DNA of 64,000 bases from the NCBI RefSeq assembly GCF_001426375.1, contig NZ_LMEO01000051.1:241-64240 (forward strand), written 5' to 3'. Below the pieces are notes generated by a model that was not told the DNA's origin, did no database searches, and saw nothing but the letters and a program-made list of their open reading frames with translations. The stretch comes from Paenibacillus sp. Root444D2 (GTDB lineage: Bacteria; Bacillota; Bacilli; Paenibacillales; NBRC-103111). The position numbers were made by a program, and so were the translations under genes. This document shows, one piece after another, positions 35,759 to 44,460 of this stretch; the first letter of the stretch is position 1, and each line of letters starts with the position of its first letter.

Positions 35759-35790
35759 TTTAGTGTAGCTTCACACCATTCTACACTAAA
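35759..35790. promoter_or_regulatory. Perfect inverted repeat upstream of the coiled-coil gene
   Basis: TTTAGTGTAG (35759-35768) and CTACACTAAA (35781-35790), 10-bp arms with a 12-bp centre. It has no T-run on either side, so an operator is more likely than a terminator. It sits about 20 bp before the start codon of the minus-strand coiled-coil gene. Confidence 0.45.
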
Positions 35791-35869
35791 TAGTTGATCC
35801 GTGCCAAAAGGGGATGAAAAAGACGGGGAGTGAAGCGGGGCAGCAGCTCTGAATCTCACATGGAAGGAA

Positions 35870-36733
35870 CTACTCAATCAGCTTTACATCAACAATGACT
35901 TCCAAATCTTGCTGACCGGCACCGCGATAGACGCCTTTGACGGGAACGATATCGTTGTAATCGCGGCCGTGTCCGAGCTTAATATAGCGCCAATTGACCT
36001 CACAGTTATTCGTAGGGTCGTAGCCGAACCAACCAGTTCCCGGGATTAGGCACTCAACCCACGCGTGGGAGGCTTGGGTGAATTCCGTGCTGCCTCCTTG
36101 TAGATCGCCAACAAAGTGATAACCGCTAACGTACCTAGCAGGAATCCCTTTATCTCGGCAAATGGCAATCATGAAATGAGAGTAGTCCTGGCAAACACCA
36201 CGCTTAAATTGAAGCATTTCTCCGACAGTGGTCTGTACGGAAGTAGCTGAAGGATCATAGGTGAAGTCGCGATGAATCGTTGTGTAGATTGTACGCAGTA
36301 ATTCGTATAAGCTTATATCTTGATCGGAAATGGCATCTGAGTAAGCCTTAAGTTCAGGGGTCAAACCCGTATAACTGGTAGGCAGTAAATATTCTGCATG
36401 CTGATTTTGGAAGTCATCGCTAAATCTCATCGCTTTCTCCTCTAAGGGAGATGCGATGCCTGACGGGATGTTATCGTTGTCGTTCGTGACGACAGTGGAC
36501 ACCATTTTAATAGTTAGCTCGCGATGAAGTTTATTGACGGTAAAAGCATGTACGCGATTATGAAAAAAATCCGAGTACGTAAAGAAAGCTGAAGCAGGCT
36601 CCGTGGTGATGGCGTGGTGATAACAGGCTTGACGATTGTCCGTGAGAGGCGTTAAACGAACTTCATTGACACTGTCCTGCGCTGTATCGGTGTAGGAATA
36701 GCGTGTGATATGCGTAATCTCCAGCTTTTTCAT
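35870..36733 (-). CDS. Transglutaminase-like protein
   Basis: A 287-residue cytoplasmic protein. An N-terminal beta-rich domain (ITHITRYSYTD) precedes a transglutaminase/cysteine-protease-like core with Cys in RGVCQDYSH, His in QASHAWVE and Asp in YDPTNN. It fits the COG1305 proteins that are typically encoded with an ATP-grasp and an alpha-E protein. Its start overlaps the preceding gene's stop by 4 bases. It is probably a protease or amidase acting on a peptide made by the partner ligase; the substrate is unknown. Confidence 0.85.
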   Translation of the reverse strand: MKKLEITHITRYSYTDTAQDSVNEVRLTPLTDNRQACYHHAITTEPASAFFTYSDFFHNRVHAFTVNKLHRELTIKMVSTVVTNDNDNIPSGIASPLEEKAMRFSDDFQNQHAEYLLPTSYTGLTPELKAYSDAISDQDISLYELLRTIYTTIHRDFTYDPSATSVQTTVGEMLQFKRGVCQDYSHFMIAICRDKGIPARYVSGYHFVGDLQGGSTEFTQASHAWVECLIPGTGWFGYDPTNNCEVNWRYIKLGHGRDYNDIVPVKGVYRGAGQQDLEVIVDVKLIE

Positions 36734-37689
36734 GCGATGACCTCTTCCCGGGAGGGAAAAAAGACTTTCGACATCCTTAAACCCATCACGTTACAGGATT
36801 CCCGAAGTGCACTTAACGTCATTTCCAATTTGCCGGATAAAATATCATCTTCTTCCATGCAAGCAAGGTTAGCCTTTACTTTTCCTGCGAGCTTAGCGAG
36901 CCTATGAACAGCAAGGTTTAAATCGGGGTCCTCCATTTGAATGCCCTGCAAGGAACGCTCCAATGATTGGAAAGAGAAGCTGACCGAGCGTGGAAATGTT
37001 TCGTGGAGCATCAGAAATTTAATTATGCTGCTTAGATTAACTGTATCTGCATGCTCCCTGCGATACGACTCATAACCGCTAACCGATTTCAATACGGACA
37101 GCATAAGCGGGTAAGAAGAGAGCTCTTCCCTAGCGTAATCATGACATAACGACTGGAGTAAGCGCAGCAAGTTCTCGGCACGCTCCAAATATCTTCCGGC
37201 TTCCACGAAGTGCCATTCATTTTGACGCGGCATGACGGATGTGGCCGCCCCTTGAAACATAGACAAGGTGTCACGAATGAAACGATAGAACAAATGAGGC
37301 GAATCGTTTGTAATATCCCGTACTTCTTTTTCTTTTAGCCACAAATATAGGCCATTCATAATATCCCACAGCTCTGCGGGCATTTTCTCGCGAATATTAC
37401 GAAGATTGGAGCGGGCATGGTTGGTACAAGCGAGCAAAGAATTCGAATTATTTTTATCGAGAGTAATATAATGGAGAACATGCTGCTCGGTGAAGCTCCC
37501 ATACTGCTCAGTAAATGCGGCCCGATCGCCAATCGTATCAATTAATCGGCTCCACGATTGATCGCTGCTAGTCTCCTTCTCCTCGCGAATATGATAATAC
37601 ACGTCGATTAGCCTCGCGTGATTCTCCGTTCTTTCCGTATATCTTCCGATCCAGAATAAAGCTTCCGCTGTACGTCCCATCATCACCAT
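36730..37689 (-). CDS. Alpha-E (DUF403) protein
   Basis: A 319-residue, almost all-helical protein of the alpha-E family (COG2307), beginning GRTAEALFWIGRYTERTENHAR. GGAGG lies 9 bases before ATG 37689. It is the middle gene of the conserved trio with a circularly permuted ATP-grasp ligase and a transglutaminase-like protein, and overlaps the latter by 4 bases. Its biochemical role is not established; it is thought to act with the ligase. Confidence 0.87.
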   Translation of the reverse strand: MVMMGRTAEALFWIGRYTERTENHARLIDVYYHIREEKETSSDQSWSRLIDTIGDRAAFTEQYGSFTEQHVLHYITLDKNNSNSLLACTNHARSNLRNIREKMPAELWDIMNGLYLWLKEKEVRDITNDSPHLFYRFIRDTLSMFQGAATSVMPRQNEWHFVEAGRYLERAENLLRLLQSLCHDYAREELSSYPLMLSVLKSVSGYESYRREHADTVNLSSIIKFLMLHETFPRSVSFSFQSLERSLQGIQMEDPDLNLAVHRLAKLAGKVKANLACMEEDDILSGKLEMTLSALRESCNVMGLRMSKVFFPSREEVIA

Positions 37690-37720
37690 GAACGCTTGCC
37701 TCCAATCAATATTTGATTCT

Positions 37721-39178
37721 CTATGAATGAGTGACCCAAGTGTCCTTACATCCCCCGCCTTGTGAGGAGTTCACGACGAGTGAACCTTCTTTAAGCGCTA
37801 CCCGCGTAAGTCCGCCAGGTATAACCTGAATGCTCTCGCCAGCGATGACGAAGGCCCGAAGATCGATATGCCGCGCAGCCATTTGACCGTCCATCATGAC
37901 AGGAGCTCTGGAAAGCTGGATCGTTGGTTGAGCGATATAACGATCGGGATTCGCTATAATTTTAAGCCGGAAATCAGCCAACTCACTCTCAGAGGCCGAA
38001 GGTCCAATGAGCATGCCGTAACCGCCGGAGAGCGATGTCTCTTTGACGACCATTTCATCTAGATGCTGCAGCACGTGATCGCGTTCTTCCGGTCTAGAAA
38101 GGATATAAGTAGGCACATTATTCAGGATAGGTTCTTCATTCAAATAGTAACGAATCATGTCTGGAACATAGGCATAAATGGCTTTGTCGTCGGCCACGCC
38201 AGTTCCAGGGGCATTCACGATGTTAATATTACCCGCACGATAGGCATTCATGATCCCCGCGACACCTAACATCGAATTCGGATCAAAAGCGAGCGGATCC
38301 AAGAAATCGTCGTCAATTCTGCGATATAAGACATCGATTTGGCGGAGTCCCTTGATCCCGCGAATATATACCTTATGATCAATAACAACGAGATCGTGTC
38401 CTTCTACAAGCTGTATGCCCATTTGCTGCGCAAGGAACGTATGTTCGAAATAGGCTGAATTGTAGCAACCTGGGGTGAGTAAGCCAATGACAGGATCGGA
38501 TTTGCCCGAAGGGCTTAGCCGACGTAAAGCGGATAGAAACACATTTAAGCTATGCTCAATATCTTGGATCGAATGGCTAAAAACGAGCTCAGGGAATAAG
38601 TGCGTCATGATGGAACGGCTTTTGTACAAATAGGAGAAGCCTGAAGGTGATCTCAGATTATCCTCCAGAACGAAATATTCTCCATGCTCGTCGCGAATTA
38701 AATCGATACCTGATACGGTTACGTACACATCATTCGGGATGGATAGACGCATCATTTCAGGTCTGAAATAGCAGTTGGAAAGAACCATTTTCCTAGGGAT
38801 AATACCATCCTTTAAGATGCATTGGTCATGATAAATATCCTTGAGAAATAGATTAAGCGCCTTAACGCGCTGCTGAAGCCCTCGTTCTAGCTTGAGCCAT
38901 TCATCCCGAGGAATGATTCGTGGGATCGGATCGAAAGGGATGGTTCTTTCCAATGCTTCAGCTTGATCAGGACTGTAGAGTGTAAACGTAATTCCTTCTT
39001 CCATCATGCGTTTCATGGTGGCCGTTTGGCGCTTGCTCAAATTCCCCGCCTTCATGGACATGAACTGAAGGAATACATTTTGATAATGTGATCTTACCGA
39101 GTATGAATTCACAAACATCTCATCAAAAAAAGGACGGGGATCATAGGGGGTGGTGACCAGATTCTCAGGTTTGGACAT
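37721..39178 (-). CDS. Circularly permuted ATP-grasp protein
   Basis: A 485-residue protein of the type 2 circularly permuted ATP-grasp family (COG2308). Conserved segments include KDIYHDQ, YFVLEDNLRSPSG, and the C-terminal GGYGMLIGP and FVIAGESIQVIPGGLTRVA. Such enzymes are predicted carboxylate-amine ligases that form peptide-like bonds. AGGAG precedes ATG 39178. It is first in the minus-strand operon. An inverted repeat in its leader includes part of the ribosome binding site, which may allow translational control. Confidence 0.87.
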   Translation of the reverse strand: MSKPENLVTTPYDPRPFFDEMFVNSYSVRSHYQNVFLQFMSMKAGNLSKRQTATMKRMMEEGITFTLYSPDQAEALERTIPFDPIPRIIPRDEWLKLERGLQQRVKALNLFLKDIYHDQCILKDGIIPRKMVLSNCYFRPEMMRLSIPNDVYVTVSGIDLIRDEHGEYFVLEDNLRSPSGFSYLYKSRSIMTHLFPELVFSHSIQDIEHSLNVFLSALRRLSPSGKSDPVIGLLTPGCYNSAYFEHTFLAQQMGIQLVEGHDLVVIDHKVYIRGIKGLRQIDVLYRRIDDDFLDPLAFDPNSMLGVAGIMNAYRAGNINIVNAPGTGVADDKAIYAYVPDMIRYYLNEEPILNNVPTYILSRPEERDHVLQHLDEMVVKETSLSGGYGMLIGPSASESELADFRLKIIANPDRYIAQPTIQLSRAPVMMDGQMAARHIDLRAFVIAGESIQVIPGGLTRVALKEGSLVVNSSQGGGCKDTWVTHS

Positions 39179-39537
39179 CGCAGCTCCTGGTTTCTTAGCT
39201 ATACTTCGAGTGGAAGTTACGTTAGAGGGCCCGAAGCAGAAACCAGGCCTCCTTTCTGATCTAAGTTCTTATTTTGTGTTAGAAAATATGACGCGATTTG
39301 ATGAAAGATTATTCGTTTTTCTTACATTGTAAATTTATCAGAAAATTATGTCAATATATCTTACGTATAAATTAACTGACATGAAATGCGCAAATAGATC
39401 GAATGTATGATAGTTTCAAGAATTTTCTGTTTATATCTTGATTTACGTCGAAATCAGCTATAGAATGTCGAATAAGTAGATGTTATATAAAGTCACAATA
39501 AAGTCACATGTGTAATGTGAATATAGGGGGTTGGGGT
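39179..39537. other. Divergent intergenic region
   Basis: AT-rich stretch between the ATP-grasp operon and a chemoreceptor gene. It holds the leader inverted repeat at 39186-39247; I see no gene and no clear promoter pair. Confidence 0.4.
39186..39247 (-). promoter_or_regulatory. Leader hairpin over the ATP-grasp ribosome binding site
   Basis: CCTGGTTTCT (39186-39195) and AGAAACCAGG (39238-39247) are a perfect 10-bp inverted repeat; inside it CTTCG and CGAAG can pair again. On the minus-strand RNA the 3' arm ends in CCAGG, overlapping the AGGAG ribosome binding site 8 bases before ATG 39178. Folding could hide that site. No known riboswitch class was recognised. Confidence 0.45.
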
Positions 39538-41745
39538 ATGTTTGATTGGCTTGGATTTCGAAAGGGTCTACCCTTGTGGTGGTCGTATCGCCTGAATCGT
39601 CACCTCAAGGAAGATGTGGAACATATTTTCGAAGGGATTGCGCATACGAGAATTGAAATTTTACGATGCTGGGTAGAGGCCTATTGGTCCAATCTGGATC
39701 GTCTGCTTGAGCAGCTCTCTGAATCAGAATCTGGACCTACTGGCTTGACAGACGATGGTTCGATGGTTCAACGGCTGCTGGCAGCTGCTTCAAAGAGCGG
39801 GGCAGATTTCTCGGAGATTTTCATCGTAAATGATAAAGCAGAAGTGATATACTCCACGTCCCCCACTCATGTTGGGAAATCATATGATTCAGGAAGTGAT
39901 CTTACAAAAGGGCTAGAGGAAACACGTAAAGGCAAGAAATGCTTATACGGACCTTATTCCGATCCCCTTACATTAAAGCTAGGTCCAAGCACTTCGCCGT
40001 TTCACGATGCTATGACACTTGCATTTATTACGCCTATAATGGTTAACGGAATATGGAAAGGGGCCATTTGCGGACGTGTCCCGAACGATGTGCTCGGCGA
40101 TCTGATCCAGCGTGAATCAGGACATGTGTATCCAGACTCTGGAGATAATTATTTATTTATGGCGAAGCCTGTGTTGAATAAACAGATTGCCCCAGGCACA
40201 GCGTTATCTCGAAGCCGTTTTGAGGATCTTACTTTTACCTATGGTGACAATTTAAAAGATGGCGTGCGCACAGATTACGGCATTGTCGGTGTAAAGGAGC
40301 ATACGGAGCTTGAGCTCATTTTTACGGATCCGGCAACGGGGCAGCTTCATCCGGGGGTTGCGGGAACGATTGCAAAGGGACATAATCTATTCGTGGAGTT
40401 CCCAGGTTATTCCGATTACCGGCATATTTCTGTCATTGGCAAAGGTGTTACCTTCCAGCTTGCGCATTGTCCTGATGTTTGGGGGATGATGTGTGAAGGC
40501 GATCTAGAGGAGGTATACCGAATTCGCAGTATTGACTGGAAATTGCTTAAGCTGCAGCTGCGTTTCATTGTAGGATATATATTACTCTCTGCAGGGGGCT
40601 TTTGGCTGCTGAATGGACATGTTTCTAGTAGCTGGGGATCAGTAATCTTGGCTGCTGTAAGTCTTGTGTATGGAGGAATAGGCGCAAGCATTATAAGGAA
40701 AAAAGGCAGCAGGCCGATTGTAAGGCAGCTCGCGCAAATAAATAAGTTCATCCGCATTAACGCAGAGGGCAGCGGAGATTTGACACAGCGCCTGCAAGTG
40801 CAGGAGTTCGCTGGCGATGAGACGCGGGAATTGGCGAAGTGGATTAATAATATGATCGATTCCCTTGAGGGTATTATGCTGCAGGTGAAGCAAGCCGCCG
40901 CTGAAGTTCAACTAAGCCAGGAACGAATGAATGAATCAACGAGTTCAACGGAACAATCAACTGGACGAATGAGCACCAAGATTCATGATATGATTCGTTC
41001 ACTGCGCGGTCAGCTCAAGGACATCGATGTTGCGAAGGATGTAACGCAGAATATGAGTGGGACACTGCTCGAATTGGAAGAGAAGGCTTCGGGTCAAATT
41101 GCTGTGGCGCAGGATGAAGTGGATCGTATTGGCGAAAAGATGAATCATATTTCTGCGAAAGTAGCGGAAACGAATCGTACCATTCAAACTTTTTTGCAAA
41201 CGACGCAAGAAATCCCGAAGCTGCTCAAGGTTATCGAAGAGATTTCCGCTCAGACGAATCTGCTTTCCCTGAATGCTTCTATTGAAGCCGCGAGGGTAGG
41301 CGAGCACGGGAAGGGCTTCGCTGTTGTAGCCGGAGAGATTCGCAAGCTGGCTGATTTGACCAAGAAGTCGACAATGGAGATCAATGACACCATTGAGCAT
41401 ATTGAACGTCATGCGAATGAAGCGTTCGTTTCGATGGAAGAAGGCACCAGAGTTGTTCTGGAGGGGACGCAAATAGTAGCGGCGGCGTCTGAAATTCTCA
41501 GCAGCGCGAACGCGCACGACACCATGAAGACACAGGTGGTGGATGAAGTGGTGGCGCTGATGGAGAAGGTAGCGGCGGTAAGCATGGAGAACCGCCAAAT
41601 ATCGGCGGAGGTTGAGCGTACCGTGCAAGAGCTGCTGCAGGATATGCTTCACGTGCGCCAAACGACGGGGGATGTTGGCGCGATTACGGACTCACTGCTC
41701 CTGCTTGTAAATCAATTTCATTTAACGGAGAGCCGCATTCGATAA
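39538..41745 (+). CDS. Chemoreceptor-like signalling protein
   Basis: About 735 residues. The first 330 residues form a soluble sensor region ([13 protein letters not shown], then a Cys-containing [12 protein letters not shown] near residue 320) with no membrane span ahead of it. Two adjacent hydrophobic spans follow at about 340-388, then a HAMP-like linker and a methyl-accepting signalling domain with tip [19 protein letters not shown] and [15 protein letters not shown]. The order suggests a sensor inside the cell, unlike classical receptors. ATG 39538 follows TAGGGGG; an in-frame ATG at 39508 is less likely. The ligand is unknown. Confidence 0.8.
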   Translation: MFDWLGFRKGLPLWWSYRLNRHLKEDVEHIFEGIAHTRIEILRCWVEAYWSNLDRLLEQLSESESGPTGLTDDGSMVQRLLAAASKSGADFSEIFIVNDKAEVIYSTSPTHVGKSYDSGSDLTKGLEETRKGKKCLYGPYSDPLTLKLGPSTSPFHDAMTLAFITPIMVNGIWKGAICGRVPNDVLGDLIQRESGHVYPDSGDNYLFMAKPVLNKQIAPGTALSRSRFEDLTFTYGDNLKDGVRTDYGIVGVKEHTELELIFTDPATGQLHPGVAGTIAKGHNLFVEFPGYSDYRHISVIGKGVTFQLAHCPDVWGMMCEGDLEEVYRIRSIDWKLLKLQLRFIVGYILLSAGGFWLLNGHVSSSWGSVILAAVSLVYGGIGASIIRKKGSRPIVRQLAQINKFIRINAEGSGDLTQRLQVQEFAGDETRELAKWINNMIDSLEGIMLQVKQAAAEVQLSQERMNESTSSTEQSTGRMSTKIHDMIRSLRGQLKDIDVAKDVTQNMSGTLLELEEKASGQIAVAQDEVDRIGEKMNHISAKVAETNRTIQTFLQTTQEIPKLLKVIEEISAQTNLLSLNASIEAARVGEHGKGFAVVAGEIRKLADLTKKSTMEINDTIEHIERHANEAFVSMEEGTRVVLEGTQIVAAASEILSSANAHDTMKTQVVDEVVALMEKVAAVSMENRQISAEVERTVQELLQDMLHVRQTTGDVGAITDSLLLLVNQFHLTESRIR

Positions 41746-41779
41746 CGGTTTGATTCTAAGACATTTCCTGCGCATGTTA

Positions 41780-41827
41780 GCTAACCCATCCTGCATACAA
41801 TGATAATGCGGATTGGGTTAGCTTTTT
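41780..41827 (+). terminator. Terminator of the chemoreceptor gene
   Basis: GCTAACCCATCC (41780-41791) pairs with GGATTGGGTTAGC (41810-41822), one bulge, followed by five T. Confidence 0.8.
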
Positions 41828-41878
41828 GCATGCTTTACGAAGTAAGTTTTCTAACGAAAACTCGAAGGAGGATGTCTA

Positions 41879-42409
41879 ATGAATGACCGTTTGAGCATTC
41901 GAACGAATAGGGAGTACATGATGGATCCCGGCTATTTTCCAATGCTCGTAGAGCGTCTGAAGGAGGAGCATGTGCAGATGCGCGAGCAGCTCTCCGAGAT
42001 CCGAACGATGGCTGCTTCCTTGTACTCCCTCGAGGATTGCTCAATAGGAATGTGTAAGCTGATTGAACTTCAAGATCTGATTCTTTCCCTTGTTGAAGAG
42101 CTGGAACAGCATTCAGAATGGGAAGAAAAAGAACTATTTCCTCTTCTGCAATCTTATTTACAACCAACAACAGCACTGTCTGTCTCTCGTTCCATGACTG
42201 TACTGGAGCAGGATCATGACTTGGCGAAAAGAGTTGTGCAAGCTTTCGTTGATGGTGTGAATGCGATGAAAGTGCCGATAGATGAGGAGTTTTTACATTT
42301 GATGGCATCGGAACTAATGACGGCTTGCTTAATACTGCTCAAACATTTCACCTTAGAAGAGGAGCTTGTGTATCCGCTCACCGATCGGATCGTGGAACAA
42401 TTAGCCTAA
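41879..42409 (+). CDS. Hemerythrin-domain protein
   Basis: A 176-residue four-helix protein with the hemerythrin HHE ligand pattern: H31 (EEHVQM), H78 and E82 (EQHSEWEEKE), H113 (EQDHDLAK) and H156 with nearby Glu (LLKHFTLEEE). It should hold a di-iron centre and bind or sense oxygen, NO or iron. GAAGGAGG lies 7 bases before ATG 41879. It follows a chemoreceptor but has its own terminator on both sides. Ric-type repair proteins share the fold; it lacks their N-terminal Cys domain. Confidence 0.82.
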   Translation: MNDRLSIRTNREYMMDPGYFPMLVERLKEEHVQMREQLSEIRTMAASLYSLEDCSIGMCKLIELQDLILSLVEELEQHSEWEEKELFPLLQSYLQPTTALSVSRSMTVLEQDHDLAKRVVQAFVDGVNAMKVPIDEEFLHLMASELMTACLILLKHFTLEEELVYPLTDRIVEQLA

Positions 42410-42418
42410 GTACATAAA

Positions 42419-42463
42419 GAAGGGTCTTTTCAAGTCATTTGACTTGTAGAGGCCCTTTTTTTG
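42419..42463 (+). terminator. Terminator of the hemerythrin gene
   Basis: AAGGGTC...CAAGTCA pairs with TGACTTG...AGGCCCTT with an internal bulge, followed by a T-run at 42456-42462. Confidence 0.8.
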
Positions 42464-42513
42464 TGCAGATAACGCGGTCGCTAGTTCGCTAGTTGACGAG
42501 ATTTGTGCTATAT

Positions 42514-43281
42514 CATCGCAAATAGAAGCTCTCAAAGGCTCTTATTCCGTTCCAATAGCCACTTTCATCGCAAATAGAAGCCTCCAAAGGCTCTTATTTC
42601 TCTGAGTAGCAAACTTTTCACCATTTCAACGACGAATAGAAGCCCCTAAAGGCTCTTATTCCGCTCGAATAGCCACTTTCGTCGCAAATAGAAGCTCCCA
42701 AAGGCTCCTATTTCTCTGAGTAGCAAGCTTTTTCACCGTTTCAGCGACAAATAAGAGCCCCTAAAGGCTCTTATTCTGCTCCATTAGCCACTTTCTTCGC
42801 AAATAAAAGCTTCCAAAGGCTCTTATTTCTCTGAGTAGCAAACTTTTCACCATTTCAACGACAAATAAGAGCCCCTAAAGGCTCTTATTCCGCTCCATTA
42901 GCCACTTTCATCGCAAATAGAAGCTCCCAAAGGCTCTTATTTCTCTAAGTAGCAAGCTTTTCACCATTTCAACGACAAATAAGAGCCCCTAAAGGCTCTT
43001 ATTCCGCTCCATTAGCCACTTTCATCGCAAATAGAAGCTCCCATAGGCTCTTATTTCTTTGAGTAGCAAGCTTTTCACCCTATCAACGACAAATAAGAGC
43101 CCCCAAAGGCTCTTATTCCGCTCCATTAGCCACTTTCATCGCAAATAGAAGCTCTCAAAGTCTCTTATTTCTCTGAGTAGCAAACTTTTCACCATTTCAA
43201 CGAATAAGAGCCCCTAAAGGCTCTTATTCCACTCCAATAGCCACTTTCTTCGCAAATAGTAGCTCTCAAAGTCTCTGATGT
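42514..43281. repeat. Tandem array of 14 hairpin motifs (114-bp unit)
   Basis: About 6.5 copies of a 114-bp unit. Each unit has palindrome A (AATAAGAGCC, 6-nt centre, GGCTCTTATT), a 25-bp linker with GCCACTTTCATCGC, palindrome B (AATAGAAGC, short centre, GGCTCTTATT) and a 34-bp linker with CTGAGTAGCAAGC. The right arms start at 42537, 42589, 42651, 42703, 42766, 42818, 42880, 42932, 42994, 43046, 43108, 43160, 43219 and 43271, which alternates 52 and 62 bp (63 and 59 once each). Stops close all six frames in each unit, so it is not coding. The last copies have decayed arms. Confidence 0.9.
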
Positions 43282-43304
43282 GTCTCAATTCCGGAACAAA
43301 ACAA

Positions 43305-43378
43305 CAAAATAGCGAATCGAAGTTCTTCCTGTACTCGAATTTAGGCGTTTTCGGCAAAATAGCGTACTCACGTTCCGC
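43305..43378. repeat. Two GCGGAAC-family motif copies
   Basis: AAAATAGCG occurs at 43306-43314 and 43356-43364, 50 bp apart, followed by partly decayed palindromes (the second ends ACGTTCCGC). They belong to the family seen at 16103-16290 and directly follow the hairpin array. Confidence 0.6.
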
Positions 43379-43423
43379 AAAAGCTGCTTCTCCCCCTGGT
43401 AGGTCGCTGTAACTTTGCACCTA

Positions 43424-43459
43424 AACAAATAACCCAAGGCAGCGCCTTAGGTTATTTGT
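43424..43459 (-). terminator. Terminator of the tRNA hydroxylase gene
   Basis: CAAATAACCCAAGGC pairs with GCCTTAGGTTATTTG (one mismatch) across a 2-4 base loop, with T-rich sequence on the minus-strand side. It lies 12 bases beyond the stop of the minus-strand gene. Confidence 0.75.
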
Positions 43460-43470
43460 TATCGATATGC

Positions 43471-44376
43471 TTAAGCCTCAAGCGTACTCATCGTTTTCTC
43501 TTCGCATTCCTTAGAACAGAAGCTATTATGCTTCTCTTCACAGGCTTCACAGCAGATATGCTTCAAGTGGCAAGCATCGTTGGCGCAGTTGATGTAGCGA
43601 TCTTCAGCTGTTCCGCAGTGATAGCATTTACCTACGACGATATCTTCGTCTGTACGATTGATGGGGACTGAAATCCGCTCGTCGAAGACGTAGCATTTGC
43701 CATCGAATAAGCGGCCTTGAACATCTTCATCTTTCCCGTAGCTCACAATACCGCCATCCAGCTGATAAACCTCTTTGAAGCCTTCCTGTAAGAGGAATCC
43801 TGACAGCTTCTCACAGCGGATACCGCCGGTGCAATACGTGAGAATGGGTTTGTCCTTATATTCCTGGAGATTATTGCGAATCCATTCCGGGAATTCCTTC
43901 GTAGTCTCAACCTCTGGACGAATAGCGCCTCGGAAATGTCCGATATCGTACTCGTAATGGTTGCGTCCATCAAGGACGATGACATCTTCATGCTGGAGCT
44001 TCTCGTAGAATTCCTTCGGCTTCAGATGTGTGCCGGTTAGTTCGTTCGGATTCACGTCTTCTTCAAGTCGGAAAGTGACGAGTTCCTTTTTAGGACGAAC
44101 AAATAACTTTTTGAAAGCATGCTGTTCACTTTCATCTATCTTGTAGATCATGTCTTTGAACAGCGGCATTTGACGCATCATCGCCATGTAAGCTTCGGTT
44201 TGCTCGACCGTTCCTGAAAGCGTCCCGTTAATGCCTTCGGGAGCGATAAGGATACGGCCTTTAATTCCGAGCTTTTTGCAATAAGCCAAATGTTCCTGTG
44301 CCAACGCTTCGTGATCTATTACAGTAACGAATTTATAATACAACAAAATGCGATATGGAGCGCCTTCTACTGTCAT
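43471..44376 (-). CDS. trhO: TrhO-type tRNA uridine hydroxylase
   Basis: A 301-residue rhodanese-domain protein of the YceA/TrhO (UPF0176) family, which performs the oxygen-dependent hydroxylation of uridine 34 in certain tRNAs. The N-terminal domain starts [12 protein letters not shown]; the rhodanese domain has [15 protein letters not shown] and active Cys in [13 protein letters not shown]. The C-terminal extension is Cys-rich (CYHCG, CANDAC, CCEAC, CSKEC) and probably binds zinc. ATG 44376 is preceded by AGGTGG; a GTG at 44391 is in frame but less likely. It is a single gene. Confidence 0.87.
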   Translation of the reverse strand: MTVEGAPYRILLYYKFVTVIDHEALAQEHLAYCKKLGIKGRILIAPEGINGTLSGTVEQTEAYMAMMRQMPLFKDMIYKIDESEQHAFKKLFVRPKKELVTFRLEEDVNPNELTGTHLKPKEFYEKLQHEDVIVLDGRNHYEYDIGHFRGAIRPEVETTKEFPEWIRNNLQEYKDKPILTYCTGGIRCEKLSGFLLQEGFKEVYQLDGGIVSYGKDEDVQGRLFDGKCYVFDERISVPINRTDEDIVVGKCYHCGTAEDRYINCANDACHLKHICCEACEEKHNSFCSKECEEKTMSTLEA

Positions 44377-44460
44377 GATTAACTTAACCACCTATACGTA
44401 TAAATTGCATGCTCAATCAGAAAAAGCATAAGCATATAGTGACATAAATCAGTGCATTTT

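Noticed and set aside
42514-43281. CRISPR array
   Set aside because: The linkers between palindromes are themselves repeated and are not unique spacers. The two palindrome types alternate in a 114-bp tandem unit, and no cas genes are present.
42514-43281. A repetitive protein-coding gene, since 114 is a multiple of three
   Set aside because: Each unit has stop codons in all six frames, and linker lengths of 63 and 59 occur.
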